Assembly: GCF_022662575.1 (NCBI RefSeq)
Contig: NZ_JALBFU010000006.1
Span: 71,137-119,295 of the forward strand
Length of the DNA: 48,159 nt
Source of the DNA: Luteimonas aquatica
GTDB taxonomy: Bacteria > Pseudomonadota > Gammaproteobacteria > Xanthomonadales > Xanthomonadaceae
Direction: 5' to 3'
The position numbers and the translations under genes were made by a program. Below, in pieces: positions 17,728 through 27,851 of the stretch; positions within the stretch are counted from its first letter, which is position 1, and each line of letters begins with the position of its first letter. Under the pieces are notes generated by a model. It saw nothing but the letters and a program-made list of their open reading frames with translations, did no database searches and was not told the origin of the DNA.

Positions 17728-18548
17728 CCCGCACCCGCGTCCTCGCGGCGCTGCTGATGGCGCCGGTGGCCATCCTGGCGATCCTGTTCCTGCCCACGCC
17801 GTGGATGGCGGCGCTGGCGGCGATCGTGTTCCTGCTCGGCCTGTGGGAATGGCTGAAGCTGGCCGAGATCGGCGACACGCTGCAGCGCACCGTGCTGCTG
17901 GTGCTCAACCTGATGCTGATGGTGCTGCTGCTGTGGGCCTCCGGCAGCCCGCTGGTGCTGCTGCAGATCGCCACGCTGGTGGGCGTGGGCTGGTGGGTGC
18001 TGTCGCTGCTGTGGCTGCGCTTCTATGACTTCGCCTCCGACCACGACACCCACGCGCGCGTGTTCAAGCTGGCCGCCGGCACCCTGGCGACGCTGCCGGC
18101 CTGGTGCGCGCTGGTGCTGATCCACAGCGGCGAGCCGTTCGGCCATCGCTGGCTGCTGACCGCGCTGATGGTGGTGTGGGCGGCCGATTCGGGCGCCTAT
18201 TTCGCCGGACGGCAGTTCGGCACGCTCAAGCTGGCGCCGCGGATCAGCCCCAACAAGACCATCGAAGGCCTGCTCGGCGGCCTGGTGGCCGGCGTCGGCG
18301 TCGGCCTGGCCGCAGGCTGGTACGCCGGGGCGACGGTCGCGCAATTGCCGCAGCTGGCGCTGCTGTGCGCGGTGACGGTGCTGTTCTCGGTGCTCGGCGA
18401 CCTGTTCGAGAGCCTGCTCAAGCGCCATGTCGGCGCCAAGGATTCCGGCACCCTGATCCCCGGGCACGGCGGCATCCTCGACCGCATCGACGGTGTACTG
18501 GCGGCCTTGCCGGTGTTCCTGGTCGGCAAGGAAATCCTGGGGCTTTGA
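17724..18548 (+). CDS. cdsA: phosphatidate cytidylyltransferase (CDP-diacylglycerol synthase)
   Basis: A 274-residue polytopic inner-membrane enzyme making CDP-DAG from phosphatidate and CTP, the branch point to PE, PG and cardiolipin. About eight hydrophobic segments are visible. Diagnostic motifs are [26 protein letters not shown] and the C-terminal signature [32 protein letters not shown]. The stop overlaps the likely TTG start of dxr. Confidence 0.96.
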   Translation: MTRTRVLAALLMAPVAILAILFLPTPWMAALAAIVFLLGLWEWLKLAEIGDTLQRTVLLVLNLMLMVLLLWASGSPLVLLQIATLVGVGWWVLSLLWLRFYDFASDHDTHARVFKLAAGTLATLPAWCALVLIHSGEPFGHRWLLTALMVVWAADSGAYFAGRQFGTLKLAPRISPNKTIEGLLGGLVAGVGVGLAAGWYAGATVAQLPQLALLCAVTVLFSVLGDLFESLLKRHVGAKDSGTLIPGHGGILDRIDGVLAALPVFLVGKEILGL

Positions 18549-19774
18549 CCGTGCAGACCGTTGCCGTCCTGGGGGCCACCGGCTCGATCGGCGCGTCCGC
18601 GCTGGACGTGATCGCCCGCCATCCGCAAACGCTGCGCGCCGGCGTGCTCGCCGCCGGCAGCAACGTCGAGGCCTTGCTGGCGCTGTGCCTACGGCACCGC
18701 CCGGAGCATGCGGTGATCGCCGACGAGGGCGGATTCCCCGCCTTGCGCGAGGGGCTGCGCGCGGCCGGCCTGCCGACCCGGGCCCATGCCGGCGCCGCCG
18801 CGCTCACCGCGCTGGCCGCCGGCCCCGAGTGCCAGACCGTGGTCGCCGCGATCGTGGGCGCCGCCGGGCTGGACTCCACCCTGGCCGCCGCCGGCGCGGG
18901 CAAGCGCCTGCTGCTGGCCAACAAGGAATCCCTGGTCCTGGCCGGCGAACTGCTGATGGCCACGGCCGACGCCAACGGCGCGCGCATCGTCCCCATCGAC
19001 AGCGAGCACAACGCCATCTTCCAGTGCCTGCCGGCCCCGCGGCCGGCCGATCGCGACGGCGCCCCCGCCGACCGCGCGCGCTGCCTGCCGGCCGCGCGCG
19101 AGGACGTGCGCCGGATCGTGCTCACCGCCTCGGGCGGCCCCTTCCGCGGCTGGACGCGCGAACGGCTGGCCGGCGTCACGCCGGCGCAGGCGGTGGCGCA
19201 TCCGAAGTGGTCGATGGGGCCGAAGATCTCGGTCGACTCGGCCACCCTGATGAACAAGGGCCTGGAGGTGATCGAGGCCCATCACTTGTTCGGCCTGCCC
19301 GGGGCCCGCATCGACGTGCTGGTGCACCCGCAGAGCCTGGTGCACTCGCTGGTGGAATTCGTCGACGGCTCCACCCTGGCCCAGCTCGGCCTGCCGGACA
19401 TGCGCACCGCCCTGGCCATCGGCTTCGCCTGGCCGCGGCGCATCGAATCCGGGGTCGGCGGGCTCGACCTGCTCGCCCACGGTCGCCTCGATTTCGAGCC
19501 CCCCGACCTTGCCGCCTTCCCCTGCCTGCGCCTGGCCTATGCGGCCCTGGAGGCCGGCGGCACCGCCCCCGCGGTGCTGAACGCGGCCAACGAAATCGCG
19601 GTTTCAGCCTTTCTTCAGGGCCGGATCGGTTTCCTGTCCATTCCGGCCCTGGTCGAGGACGCATTGGCGGCGCTGCCGCCCGCGCGCGCCGATTCGCTGG
19701 ACGTCCTGCGCGAGGCCGACCTGCGCGCGCGACGGCATGCCTCCGCCGCCCTCTCCCGCCACGCCCCGCACTGA
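18545..19774 (+). CDS. dxr: 1-deoxy-D-xylulose 5-phosphate reductoisomerase
   Basis: The second enzyme of the MEP isoprenoid pathway, converting DXP to MEP with NADPH. Motifs are [46 protein letters not shown] (metal Asp/Glu), [34 protein letters not shown] and [13 protein letters not shown]. The TTG start at 18545 overlaps the cdsA stop; GTG 18551 is the alternative. At 409 residues it is slightly long because of about 20 extra residues (about 163-185), rich in Pro, Ala, Arg and Asp, after HNAIFQCL. Its product feeds the uppS and ispA reactions encoded in this window. Confidence 0.95.
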   Translation: MTVQTVAVLGATGSIGASALDVIARHPQTLRAGVLAAGSNVEALLALCLRHRPEHAVIADEGGFPALREGLRAAGLPTRAHAGAAALTALAAGPECQTVVAAIVGAAGLDSTLAAAGAGKRLLLANKESLVLAGELLMATADANGARIVPIDSEHNAIFQCLPAPRPADRDGAPADRARCLPAAREDVRRIVLTASGGPFRGWTRERLAGVTPAQAVAHPKWSMGPKISVDSATLMNKGLEVIEAHHLFGLPGARIDVLVHPQSLVHSLVEFVDGSTLAQLGLPDMRTALAIGFAWPRRIESGVGGLDLLAHGRLDFEPPDLAAFPCLRLAYAALEAGGTAPAVLNAANEIAVSAFLQGRIGFLSIPALVEDALAALPPARADSLDVLREADLRARRHASAALSRHAPH

Positions 19775-19785
19775 GTCACCTTCGC

Positions 19786-21150
19786 ATGCTCGAAATCATC
19801 GGCTCCGTGTGGTGGTACATCGTCGGTCTCGGCCTGCTGATCACCTTCCACGAATTCGGCCACTTCTGGGTGGCGCGGCGCAACGGCGTCAAGGTGCTGC
19901 GCTTCTCGATCGGCTTCGGCAGGCCGCTGTGGAAACGCCTGGGCAAGGACGGCACCGAATACGTGATCGCGGCGATCCCGCTCGGCGGCTACGTCAAGAT
20001 GCTGGACGAGCGCGAGACCGACGTCGCCCCGGCCGAGGCCGAGCAGGCCTTCAACCGCAAGTCGGTCTGGCGGCGCATCGCGATCGTTGCCGCCGGCCCG
20101 ATCGCCAACCTCATCCTGTGCGTGGCGCTGCTGTGGGCCATGTTCGTGGTCGGCCGCCCCGACTACGCGCCGGTGATCGGCCAGGTCCAGGGCATCGCCG
20201 CGCAGTCGGGCCTGCAGCGCGGCGACACCGTGCTCGCCGTGGACGGGCGCGCCACGCCGATCTGGAGCGAGGTGCAGATGGCGCTGCTGCCGCACGCGCT
20301 CGACCGCGAGGACGCCTCGGTGCTGGTGCGCGACGCGCAGGGCAACGAGCACGAGCGCCTGCTGCGGCTCTCGCGCATCCCCGCCGAACGCGACGAGCGC
20401 GCCGTGTTCGGCGACATCGGCCTGTGGGGACGCCAGCAGATCGTCCCGCCGCTGGTCGGTCATGTCCGCCCCCGGACGGCCGCCTGGGGCGTCTTGGCCG
20501 AAGGCGACCGCATCACCGCCATCGACGGCACGCCGGTGGCCGGGTTCGGCGACATCGGGCCGCTCCTGCAGAGCCTGGGGCCGCGCGAGGCCGAGATCAT
20601 GGTGGAGGTGCAGCGCGACGGCGAACGGCTGGCGCTGCCGCTCAAGCCGCGGTTCCAGGCCGGCGAGAACGGCGCGCCCGGCGCCTGGATCATGGGGATC
20701 GAGCCGATCAAGTCCTTCGACCCGCCCAAGGACGCCGTCCAGCGCTACGGACCCCTGGAAGCCGTCCCCGCCGCCCTGCGCGAAATGCGCTACCAGACCG
20801 TGCAGCTGTTCCAGATGGTCGGCCGGGTCTTCGACGGACGCGTCTCGGTGCAGAACAGCGTCGCCGGCCCGATCACCATCGCCCGTGTCGCCAATGCGTC
20901 GGCGCAACGGGGATTGGCGTGGTATTTGACCATTCTCGCGCTGCTGTCGCTGAGCCTGGGCATTCTCAACCTGCTGCCGATCCCGCTCTTGGACGGTGGT
21001 CACCTCTTGTATTACCTTATTGAGTTGGTCAAAGGCAGCCCGTTAAGCGAGCGTGCGATGGCCGCCGGGCAATATGTCGGTCTCGTTCTGCTGGCGGGGC
21101 TCATGGGTCTGGCGTTCTTCAACGACATACTGAACAACTTCGTGCGTTGA
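19786..21150 (+). CDS. rseP: RIP site-2 zinc metalloprotease RseP
   Basis: A 454-residue inner-membrane protease that cleaves anti-sigma RseA and remnant signal peptides. The first membrane helix carries HEFGH (22-26, zinc His and catalytic Glu). Two PDZ domains lie in the middle, near GDTVLAVDG and GDRITAIDGTPV. The C-terminal helix has NLLPIPLLDGGHL, supplying the zinc Asp. It lies 11 bp after dxr and 69 bp before bamA, the usual order in gammaproteobacteria. Confidence 0.96.
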   Translation: MLEIIGSVWWYIVGLGLLITFHEFGHFWVARRNGVKVLRFSIGFGRPLWKRLGKDGTEYVIAAIPLGGYVKMLDERETDVAPAEAEQAFNRKSVWRRIAIVAAGPIANLILCVALLWAMFVVGRPDYAPVIGQVQGIAAQSGLQRGDTVLAVDGRATPIWSEVQMALLPHALDREDASVLVRDAQGNEHERLLRLSRIPAERDERAVFGDIGLWGRQQIVPPLVGHVRPRTAAWGVLAEGDRITAIDGTPVAGFGDIGPLLQSLGPREAEIMVEVQRDGERLALPLKPRFQAGENGAPGAWIMGIEPIKSFDPPKDAVQRYGPLEAVPAALREMRYQTVQLFQMVGRVFDGRVSVQNSVAGPITIARVANASAQRGLAWYLTILALLSLSLGILNLLPIPLLDGGHLLYYLIELVKGSPLSERAMAAGQYVGLVLLAGLMGLAFFNDILNNFVR

Positions 21151-21219
21151 CTGTCTGACCCCCGCAATCCCGCCCTCGCCCCCGCGCTGGCGCTGCATTC
21201 CATCTGTGGACCTGTATTG

Positions 21220-23790
21220 ATGACGCGTACTCCAACCCGCCGCCTGCTCGTCCTCGCCCTCGCATCGGCCACCGCGCCCGCCTGGGCCCAGCAGGCGACC
21301 GATCCGCAGGCCGCCTTCGGCATCGCGCCATCCTCCGCTCCCGCCGCGCCCGCGCTGGCGCCGGCCCCGGTCGACAACAGCGGCTTCGTGGTCAGCGACA
21401 TCCGCATCGACGGCCTGCAGCGCATCGGCGCCGGCACCGTATTCACCTACCTGCCGATCGAGCGCGGCGACGTCGCCGACCATGCCCGCATCGCGCAGGC
21501 CGTGCGCGCCCTGTACAAGACCGGCTTCTTCGAGGACATCAAGGTCGACCGCCAGGGCGACATCCTGGTCGTCACCGTCACCGAGCGGCCGGCGATCAAC
21601 AAGCTCACGCTGACCGGCAACAAGGACATCAAGACCGAGGACCTGACCAAGGGCCTGAAGGACATCGGCCTGGCCGAAGGCGAGACCTTCGACCGCCTGG
21701 CCCTGGACAAGGTCACCCAGGAGCTGATCCGCCAGTACAACAACCGCGGCAAGTACAACGTCGAGATCACCCCGACGGTGACCAAGCTCGACCGCAACCG
21801 CGTCGACATCACCATCGCCGTCAAGGAAGGCAAGGCGGCCAAGATCCGCCACATCAACCTGGTCGGCAACGACACCTTCGAGCAGAAGCAGATCACCGAC
21901 TCCTGGGAGTCGGGCGAAAGCAACTGGCTCAGCTGGTACCGCCGCGACGACCAGTACTCGCGCGAGAAGCTCTCCGGCGACCTGGAAAAGCTCAACAACT
22001 TCTACCTCGACCGCGGCTACATCGACTTCAACGTCGACAGCACGCAAGTGGCCATCAGCCCCGACAAGCGCGACATGTTCCTCACCATGGGCATGACCGA
22101 GGGCGAGATCTACAAGGTCTCGAAGGTGGAGGTCAGCGGCGACACGATCCTGCCCAAGGAGCAGATCGAGCGCCAGGTGCTGGCCCGCGCCGACCAGACC
22201 TTCTCGCGCGCGCTGCTGGAAATCAGCTCCGACTCGATCACCTCCACGCTCGGCAACATCGGCTACGCCTTCGCGCAGGTCAATCCCGACCTCGACGTGA
22301 ACCGCGAGAACCGCACCGTCGCCATCAACATGCAGGTGGTGCCCGGACCGCGCGTGATGGTCCGGCACATCGACTTCAAGGGCAACACGCGCACCTCCGA
22401 CGAGGTGATGCGCCGCGAGATGCGCCAGTTCGAGGGCAGCTGGTTCTCGCAGGTGGCCGTCGACCGCTCCAAGCTGCGCCTGCAGCGCCTGGGCTACTTC
22501 GAGCCCGGCAGCGTCGACGTCGAGACCAAGCCGGTGGCCGGCAGCAGCGACCAGGTCGACCTGGTCTTCAACGTCAAGGAAACCACCTCCGGCAGCTTCG
22601 TGTTCGGCCTGGGCTACTCGCAGCTCAGCGGCCTGACCACCTCCGTGCAGCTGTCGCAGAACAACTTCCTCGGCAGCGGCAACCAGGTCTCGGTGGAGGC
22701 GCAGCGCAACGTCTACCTGAAGCGCTATTCGTTCTCCTTCCTCAACCCCTATTTCACCGACAACGGCCTGACGCTGGGCTACAACGTGTGGTGGCGCGAG
22801 TTCGACAACTCCGAGTTCAACACCGCGCAGTACTCCTCCACCAGCGCCGCCGGCCAGGTCGTGCTCGGCATCCCGCTGACCGAGAACGACACCATCCGCG
22901 CCACCTTCGGCATCGACCGCAACGAGATCTTCACCTATCGCGGCGCGACGCCGGAGAGCATCGTCCGCTACATCGACGCGCTCGGCGAACGCACCTTCCA
23001 CTCCTGGCGCACCGAGCTGGCCTGGGCCCGCGACACGCGCAACGACTACCTGCAGCCCACGCGCGGCACCCTGAACCGCGTCTCGCTGGAAACCACCCTG
23101 CCCGGCTCCACGGTCGAGTACTACAAGCTCAACTACGAGTTCTCCAAGTATTGGCCGATCTCCAGCGCGCTGGTGCTCAACACGCGCTTCGAACTCGGCT
23201 ACGGCGACAGCTACGGCTCCGACAAGACGCTGATCAGCTGCCAGATGCTGCCGGGCCAGCCGCAGATCCCCGGCGGCGGCGCCACCGCCGCCAACGCCGC
23301 CGCCTCGGGCGGCTGCGCGCCGGGCAGCGTGCAGACCTCCAGCTATACCGCCACCGGCCTGCCGTTCTTCGAGAACTTCTACGCCGGCGGCGCGCGCTCG
23401 GTGCGCGGCTACCGCGACAACACCCTCGGCCCGCAGGAAGCGCCTTACAGCAACGGCGCCAGCACCTACCTGCAGCCGATCGGCGGCGCGCTCAAGACCG
23501 TCGGCTCGCTGGAAATGTTCTTCCCGAAGCTGTTCGACAGCCCGGCCGCGCGCATCTCCGCGTTCATCGACTTCGGCAACGTCTACAAGGACTACGACGC
23601 CTTCGACGCCGGCGAGCTGCGCGCCTCGGCGGGCGTGGCGCTGATGTGGCGCGCTCCGGTCGGCCCGATCTCGATCAGCTACGCGTTCCCGATCCGCAAC
23701 AAGGGCGACGTGTACGACAACAACGGCACCCGCATCCGCGAGGCCGACGAGATCGAGCGCCTGCAGTTCACCTTCGGCGGCGCGTTCTAA
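21220..23790 (+). CDS. bamA: outer membrane protein assembly factor BamA
   Basis: An 856-residue Omp85 insertase for outer-membrane barrels. The signal peptide ends at AWA-QQ (about 23). Five POTRA domains follow to about 430, then the 16-strand barrel, with VRGYRD marking loop 6 and a C-terminal Phe. An insertion before it, flanked by C674 and C699, is Gly/Ala/Pro rich and suggests a disulfide-closed surface loop. ATG 21220 is preferred over TTG 21217. The periplasmic chaperone gene skp, which often follows bamA, is absent; lpxD comes next after 106 bp. Confidence 0.97.
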   Translation: MTRTPTRRLLVLALASATAPAWAQQATDPQAAFGIAPSSAPAAPALAPAPVDNSGFVVSDIRIDGLQRIGAGTVFTYLPIERGDVADHARIAQAVRALYKTGFFEDIKVDRQGDILVVTVTERPAINKLTLTGNKDIKTEDLTKGLKDIGLAEGETFDRLALDKVTQELIRQYNNRGKYNVEITPTVTKLDRNRVDITIAVKEGKAAKIRHINLVGNDTFEQKQITDSWESGESNWLSWYRRDDQYSREKLSGDLEKLNNFYLDRGYIDFNVDSTQVAISPDKRDMFLTMGMTEGEIYKVSKVEVSGDTILPKEQIERQVLARADQTFSRALLEISSDSITSTLGNIGYAFAQVNPDLDVNRENRTVAINMQVVPGPRVMVRHIDFKGNTRTSDEVMRREMRQFEGSWFSQVAVDRSKLRLQRLGYFEPGSVDVETKPVAGSSDQVDLVFNVKETTSGSFVFGLGYSQLSGLTTSVQLSQNNFLGSGNQVSVEAQRNVYLKRYSFSFLNPYFTDNGLTLGYNVWWREFDNSEFNTAQYSSTSAAGQVVLGIPLTENDTIRATFGIDRNEIFTYRGATPESIVRYIDALGERTFHSWRTELAWARDTRNDYLQPTRGTLNRVSLETTLPGSTVEYYKLNYEFSKYWPISSALVLNTRFELGYGDSYGSDKTLISCQMLPGQPQIPGGGATAANAAASGGCAPGSVQTSSYTATGLPFFENFYAGGARSVRGYRDNTLGPQEAPYSNGASTYLQPIGGALKTVGSLEMFFPKLFDSPAARISAFIDFGNVYKDYDAFDAGELRASAGVALMWRAPVGPISISYAFPIRNKGDVYDNNGTRIREADEIERLQFTFGGAF

Positions 23791-23896
23791 AGGCGAGGCG
23801 AGTGGAGAGGCGAGAGACACGAGCGAAGGGCCGGGCAGGCTTCCGGCGTCGTTCCCTCCCGCTGCCCGCCCCTCGCCGCCTGCGCCTGCTCCGCTC

Positions 23897-24925
23897 ATGA
23901 CGTCCTACACCGCGAGCGAACTCGCCGAGCGTTTCGCGCTGTCCCTGCACGGCGATGGCGCGGTCCGGGTCGAGTCGGTGGCGACGCTGGCCAAGGCCGG
24001 TCCCGGGCAGCTCGCCTTCCTCTCCAATCCGCGCTACCGCGCCCAGCTCGCCGACTCGGCGGCCGCGGTCGTGGTGATGCGCGCGGCCGACGCCGACGGA
24101 TATCCCGGCACCGCGCTGGTCGCCGCCGATCCGTATGTCGCCTTCGCCAGGATCGCGGCGCTGTTCGATCCGCCGGCGCCGGTGCGTCCCGGCATCCACG
24201 CCAGCGCGGTCGTCGATCCGTCCGCCGAGATCGATCCCGGCGCGCAGATCGGCCCCTTCGTGAGCGTCGGCGCCCGCTCGCGGGTGGGAGCCGGCGCCGT
24301 CGTCGGCGCGGGCTGCGTGATCGGCGAGGACTGCGAGATCGGCGCCGGCAGCGAACTGGTCGCGCGCGTGACCCTGGTGCGCCGCGTGCGCCTGGGGCAG
24401 CGCGTGCTGATCCATCCCGGCGCCGTGCTCGGCGCCGACGGCTTCGGCCTGGCCATGGACACGTCTTCGGACGGCGTGGCCCGCTGGATCAAGGTGCCGC
24501 AACAAGGCGGCGTGGCGGTCGGCGACGACTGCGAGATCGGCGCCAACACCACCATCGACCGCGGCGCCATCGAGGACACCGTGCTGGAAGAGGACGTCCG
24601 CCTCGACAACCAGATCCAGATCGGCCACAACGTGCGCATCGGTGCGCATACCGCCATGGCCGGCTGCTCCGCGGTCGCCGGCAGCGCGGTGATCGGCCGC
24701 TACTGCCTGATCGGCGGCGCCGCCGGCGTGCTCGGCCACCTGGAGATCTGCGACCGCGTGATGGTCACGGCGATGAGCCTGGTCACCCATTCGATCCGCG
24801 AGCCGGGGGAGTATTCTTCCGGCACCCCGCTCATGAGCAACCGCGACTGGCGCAAGAGCGCCGCGCGCTTCAAGCAACTCGACGCACTGGCGCGCAAGCT
24901 CGGCGCGCGCGACAAGGAATCCTGA
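23897..24925 (+). CDS. lpxD: UDP-3-O-(3-hydroxyacyl)glucosamine N-acyltransferase
   Basis: A 342-residue left-handed beta-helix acyltransferase, third step of lipid A synthesis. An N-terminal uridine-binding domain (to about 100) precedes hexapeptide repeats (IGPFVSVGARSRVGAGAVVGAGCVIG and so on). The catalytic His is in QIGHNVRIG (H244). A short helical C-terminus follows, with RDWRKSAARFKQLDAL. Its TGA overlaps the fabZ ATG by one base (TGATG), so translation is coupled. Confidence 0.96.
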   Translation: MTSYTASELAERFALSLHGDGAVRVESVATLAKAGPGQLAFLSNPRYRAQLADSAAAVVVMRAADADGYPGTALVAADPYVAFARIAALFDPPAPVRPGIHASAVVDPSAEIDPGAQIGPFVSVGARSRVGAGAVVGAGCVIGEDCEIGAGSELVARVTLVRRVRLGQRVLIHPGAVLGADGFGLAMDTSSDGVARWIKVPQQGGVAVGDDCEIGANTTIDRGAIEDTVLEEDVRLDNQIQIGHNVRIGAHTAMAGCSAVAGSAVIGRYCLIGGAAGVLGHLEICDRVMVTAMSLVTHSIREPGEYSSGTPLMSNRDWRKSAARFKQLDALARKLGARDKES

Positions 24926-25380
24926 TGTCCAGCGAAGTCTCCCTGCCGATCGACGTCGTTTCGATCCAGCAGCAATTGCCGCACCGCTACCCCTTCCTGC
25001 TGGTCGACCGCGTGGTCGAGCTGGACCCGGGCAAGCGCATCCTCGCCTACAAGAACGTGACCATCAACGAGCACTTCTTCCAGGGGCATTTCCCCAACCA
25101 CCCGGTCATGCCGGGCGTGCTGGTGATCGAGGCGCTGGCGCAGGCCGGCGGCGTGCTCAGCCAGGTCACCCACGGCGGCGGCCTCGAGGGGCGCCTGTCC
25201 TACCTGGTCAAGGTCGACAACGCCAAGTTCTCGCGCATGGTCGTCCCCGGCGACCGCCTCGAACTCGAGGTGACCATCAAGCGCACCATCCGCAACATGA
25301 CCCAGTACTGCGGCGTAGCGCGCGTGGACGGCCACCAGGTCGCCAGCGCCGACATCCTCTGCGCCGAGGTGAAGACCTGA
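24925..25380 (+). CDS. fabZ: 3-hydroxyacyl-ACP dehydratase FabZ
   Basis: A 151-residue hot-dog-fold enzyme that dehydrates 3-hydroxyacyl-ACP. It shares its substrate pool with LpxA and LpxD, which explains its place inside the lpx operon. The signature is [11 protein letters not shown] near the start and [25 protein letters not shown], with catalytic H55 and E69. It is separated from lpxA by one base. Confidence 0.97.
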   Translation: MSSEVSLPIDVVSIQQQLPHRYPFLLVDRVVELDPGKRILAYKNVTINEHFFQGHFPNHPVMPGVLVIEALAQAGGVLSQVTHGGGLEGRLSYLVKVDNAKFSRMVVPGDRLELEVTIKRTIRNMTQYCGVARVDGHQVASADILCAEVKT

Positions 25381-25381
25381 C

Positions 25382-26167
25382 ATGGCCGACGCGGTCATCC
25401 ATCCCTCGGCCGCCGTCGACCCGGCGGCGCGACTGGGCGCCGGCGTTTCGGTCGGCGCCTTCACCGTGATCGGCGCCGAGGTGGAGATCGGCGAAGGCAC
25501 GCGGATCGGCGCGCACTGCAGCATCACCGGCCCCACGCGCATCGGCCGCGACAACCACATCCACGGCCACGCCGCGATCGGCGGCGACCCGCAGGACAAG
25601 AAATACCGGGGCGAGCGCGTCGAACTGGTGATCGGCGACCGCAACGTCATCCGCGAATTCGTCACCGTCAACCGTGGCACCGGCAGCGGCGGCGGCGTCA
25701 CCCGCATCGGCGACGACAACTGGCTGCTGGCCTACACCCACGTCGCCCACGACTGCGCGATCGGCAACCACTGCGTATTCTCCAACAACTCGACGCTCGC
25801 CGGGCATGTCAGCGTCGGCGACTGGGTGATCATGAGCGGCTTCGCCGGCGCGCACCAGTTCTGCCGCATCGGCGCCCACGCCTTCATCGGCATGGGCGCG
25901 CTGGTCTCCGGCGACGTGCCGCCGTTCCTGATGGTGGCGCAGAGCGAGCAGCCGCGTCCGCGCGGCATCAACAGCGAAGGCCTCAAGCGCCGCGGCTTCG
26001 ACGCCGAGCGCATCGCCGCGATCAAGCGCGCCTACCGCGCGCTCTACCTCTCCGGCGACACGCTGGAACAGGCGCGCGCCAAGCTCGCCGAACTGGCGCA
26101 GGACAGCGAGGACGTGCGCCAGTTCCTGGAATTCGTCGACAGCGCCGAGCGCCCCCTGCAGCGCTGA
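25382..26167 (+). CDS. lpxA: UDP-N-acetylglucosamine O-acyltransferase
   Basis: A 261-residue left-handed beta-helix enzyme for the first step of lipid A synthesis. Motifs are the YTHVAHDC segment with catalytic H123, [19 protein letters not shown] and AHQFCRIG, then a helical C-terminal domain ([25 protein letters not shown]). Length is typical. An unfamiliar gene lies between it and lpxB, a position where the two are normally adjacent. Confidence 0.97.
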   Translation: MADAVIHPSAAVDPAARLGAGVSVGAFTVIGAEVEIGEGTRIGAHCSITGPTRIGRDNHIHGHAAIGGDPQDKKYRGERVELVIGDRNVIREFVTVNRGTGSGGGVTRIGDDNWLLAYTHVAHDCAIGNHCVFSNNSTLAGHVSVGDWVIMSGFAGAHQFCRIGAHAFIGMGALVSGDVPPFLMVAQSEQPRPRGINSEGLKRRGFDAERIAAIKRAYRALYLSGDTLEQARAKLAELAQDSEDVRQFLEFVDSAERPLQR

Positions 26168-26175
26168 GCGGCGCG

Positions 26176-26661
26176 ATGACCGACGTGCAGCGCCTGCGCA
26201 TCGGCTCGGCCCAGGCCTGCGACCGGATCGACGGCGCGCCCCGGCAGTGGGACGTCACCGAATTCCTCGTCGACGAACGCCCCCTCGCCGAGCGGCTCGG
26301 CATCGCGCGCGACCTGCTGTTCTGCGGCACCGACCTCGATGCGGGACTGCCGCCGGCGCTGCGCGAGCGCGGCCGCGACATGTTCCTGGGCCGCACCGGC
26401 GCGATGAACCAGTTCGGCTCCGGGCGCCTGGTCCTGTACCGCTGCCACTGCGGCTGCGACTATTGCGGCGTGGCGTCGTGCCGGCTGGAAGTCGCCGCCG
26501 ATCGCGTGTACTGGCACGATGTGACCTTCGAGGATGACGACGGGCCCGCGATGGGGCAGGATGCTCGCACCCCTTCGCTGCCCCGACTCACGCCCGTCGC
26601 GCGCATCGTCTTCGACCGCGCGCAGTACGAGCAGCAGATACGACACCATCTCGCTCGATGA
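26176..26661 (+). CDS. uncharacterised protein with Cys/His metal-site-like motif inside the lpx operon
   Basis: A 161-residue soluble protein of unknown function. A dense motif RCHCGCDYCG.ASC sits near residues 88-101, then an acidic DVTFEDDDG and a C-terminal IVFDRAQYEQQIRHHL. The pattern (a cysteine cluster in the middle, FDRA.YE near the end) recalls small uncharacterised proteins I associate with actinobacteria, but this is memory only. It starts 8 bp after lpxA and its stop overlaps the lpxB ATG (ATGA), so it is translationally coupled to lpxB. A structural zinc site is plausible. Confidence 0.75.
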   Translation: MTDVQRLRIGSAQACDRIDGAPRQWDVTEFLVDERPLAERLGIARDLLFCGTDLDAGLPPALRERGRDMFLGRTGAMNQFGSGRLVLYRCHCGCDYCGVASCRLEVAADRVYWHDVTFEDDDGPAMGQDARTPSLPRLTPVARIVFDRAQYEQQIRHHLAR

Positions 26662-27851
26662 ATGCCGTCCCTTCCCGTTCCCCCGCGCGGCCGCCGCGTT
26701 TCGCCCTGGTCGCCGGCGAGGCCTCCGGCGACATGCTCGGCGCCGGCCTGATCGCCGAACTGCGCAGGCGCCATCCCGATGCCGAGTTCGCCGGCGTGGG
26801 CGGCGATGCCATGCGCGCGGCAGGTTTCGAGGCCTGGTACGACGCCCAGGAGCTGGCGGTCATGGGCCTGGCGGAAGTGCTCACGCACCTGCCGCGGCTG
26901 CTGCGGCTGCGCCGTGGGCTGCGCGAGCGCGTGCTGGCGTGGCGGCCGGACGTGTTCGTCGGCATCGACGCGCCCGACTTCAACCTCGGCGTGGAACGCT
27001 GGCTGAAGGCGCGCGGCGTGCGCACCGTGCACTACGTCAGCCCCTCGGTCTGGGCCTGGCGGGAAAAGCGCGCCGAGAAGATCGGCTTGTCCGCCTCGCG
27101 CGTGCTGTGCCTGTTCCCGATGGAACCGCCGATCTATGCCCGCCACGGGGTGGACGCGCGCTTCGTCGGCCATCCGCTCGCCGACGAGATGCCGCTCGAT
27201 CCCGATCGTGCCCAGGCGCGCGCCAGGCTCGGCCTGCCGCAGGACGCGCCGGTGCTGGCGCTGCTGCCCGGCTCGCGGCTGGGCGAGATCGCGCGCCTCG
27301 GTGCGCCCTTCCTCGACGCGGCCGCGCGCGTGGCCACGCAGCAGCCCGGGCTGCAGGTCGTGGTGCCGGCCGCCAATGCCGCCTGCCGCGCCGCGATCGA
27401 GCGCCTGCTGCCCCGCGACGGACTGGCCCCCGGCGATCTGCGCCTGATCGACGGCGATGCGCGCACGGCGATGATCGCCGCCGACGTGGTGCTGCTGGCC
27501 TCCGGCACCGCCACCCTGGAGGCGATGCTGGCCAAGCGGCCGATGGTGGTGGGCTACAGGATCGCGCCGCTCACCTACGCGATCGTGAAGGGCTTCGGCA
27601 TGCTGAAGGTCGATCGCTACGCCCTGCCCAACGTGCTGGCCGGCGCCGACCTGGCGCCGGAACTGATGCAGGAGGACTGCACGCCCGACAAGCTCGCCGA
27701 AGCCACGCTGGCCTGGTTCCGCAATCCGCATGCGGTGGAGTCGCTCCAGGCGCGCTACCGCGAACTGCACCTGGCCCTGCGCCAGGACGCCTCGGCGCGC
27801 GCCGCGGACGCCATCGCGCAGCTGGTCGATTCCGGCGTGGCGCATGGCTGA
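26658..27851 (+). CDS. lpxB: lipid-A-disaccharide synthase
   Basis: A 397-residue GT-B glycosyltransferase (family GT19) joining UDP-2,3-diacylglucosamine and lipid X. Motifs are [14 protein letters not shown] at the N-terminus, [48 protein letters not shown] and KRPMVVGYR, covering both Rossmann halves. It overlaps the preceding gene by 4 bases and rnhB by 8 bases. Confidence 0.97.
   Translation: MNAVPSRSPARPPRFALVAGEASGDMLGAGLIAELRRRHPDAEFAGVGGDAMRAAGFEAWYDAQELAVMGLAEVLTHLPRLLRLRRGLRERVLAWRPDVFVGIDAPDFNLGVERWLKARGVRTVHYVSPSVWAWREKRAEKIGLSASRVLCLFPMEPPIYARHGVDARFVGHPLADEMPLDPDRAQARARLGLPQDAPVLALLPGSRLGEIARLGAPFLDAAARVATQQPGLQVVVPAANAACRAAIERLLPRDGLAPGDLRLIDGDARTAMIAADVVLLASGTATLEAMLAKRPMVVGYRIAPLTYAIVKGFGMLKVDRYALPNVLAGADLAPELMQEDCTPDKLAEATLAWFRNPHAVESLQARYRELHLALRQDASARAADAIAQLVDSGVAHG

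Noticed and set aside
21043..23898. 951-codon - strand ORF opposite bamA
   Set aside because: Antisense shadow produced by strong third-position GC in bamA; no domain, no ribosome site.
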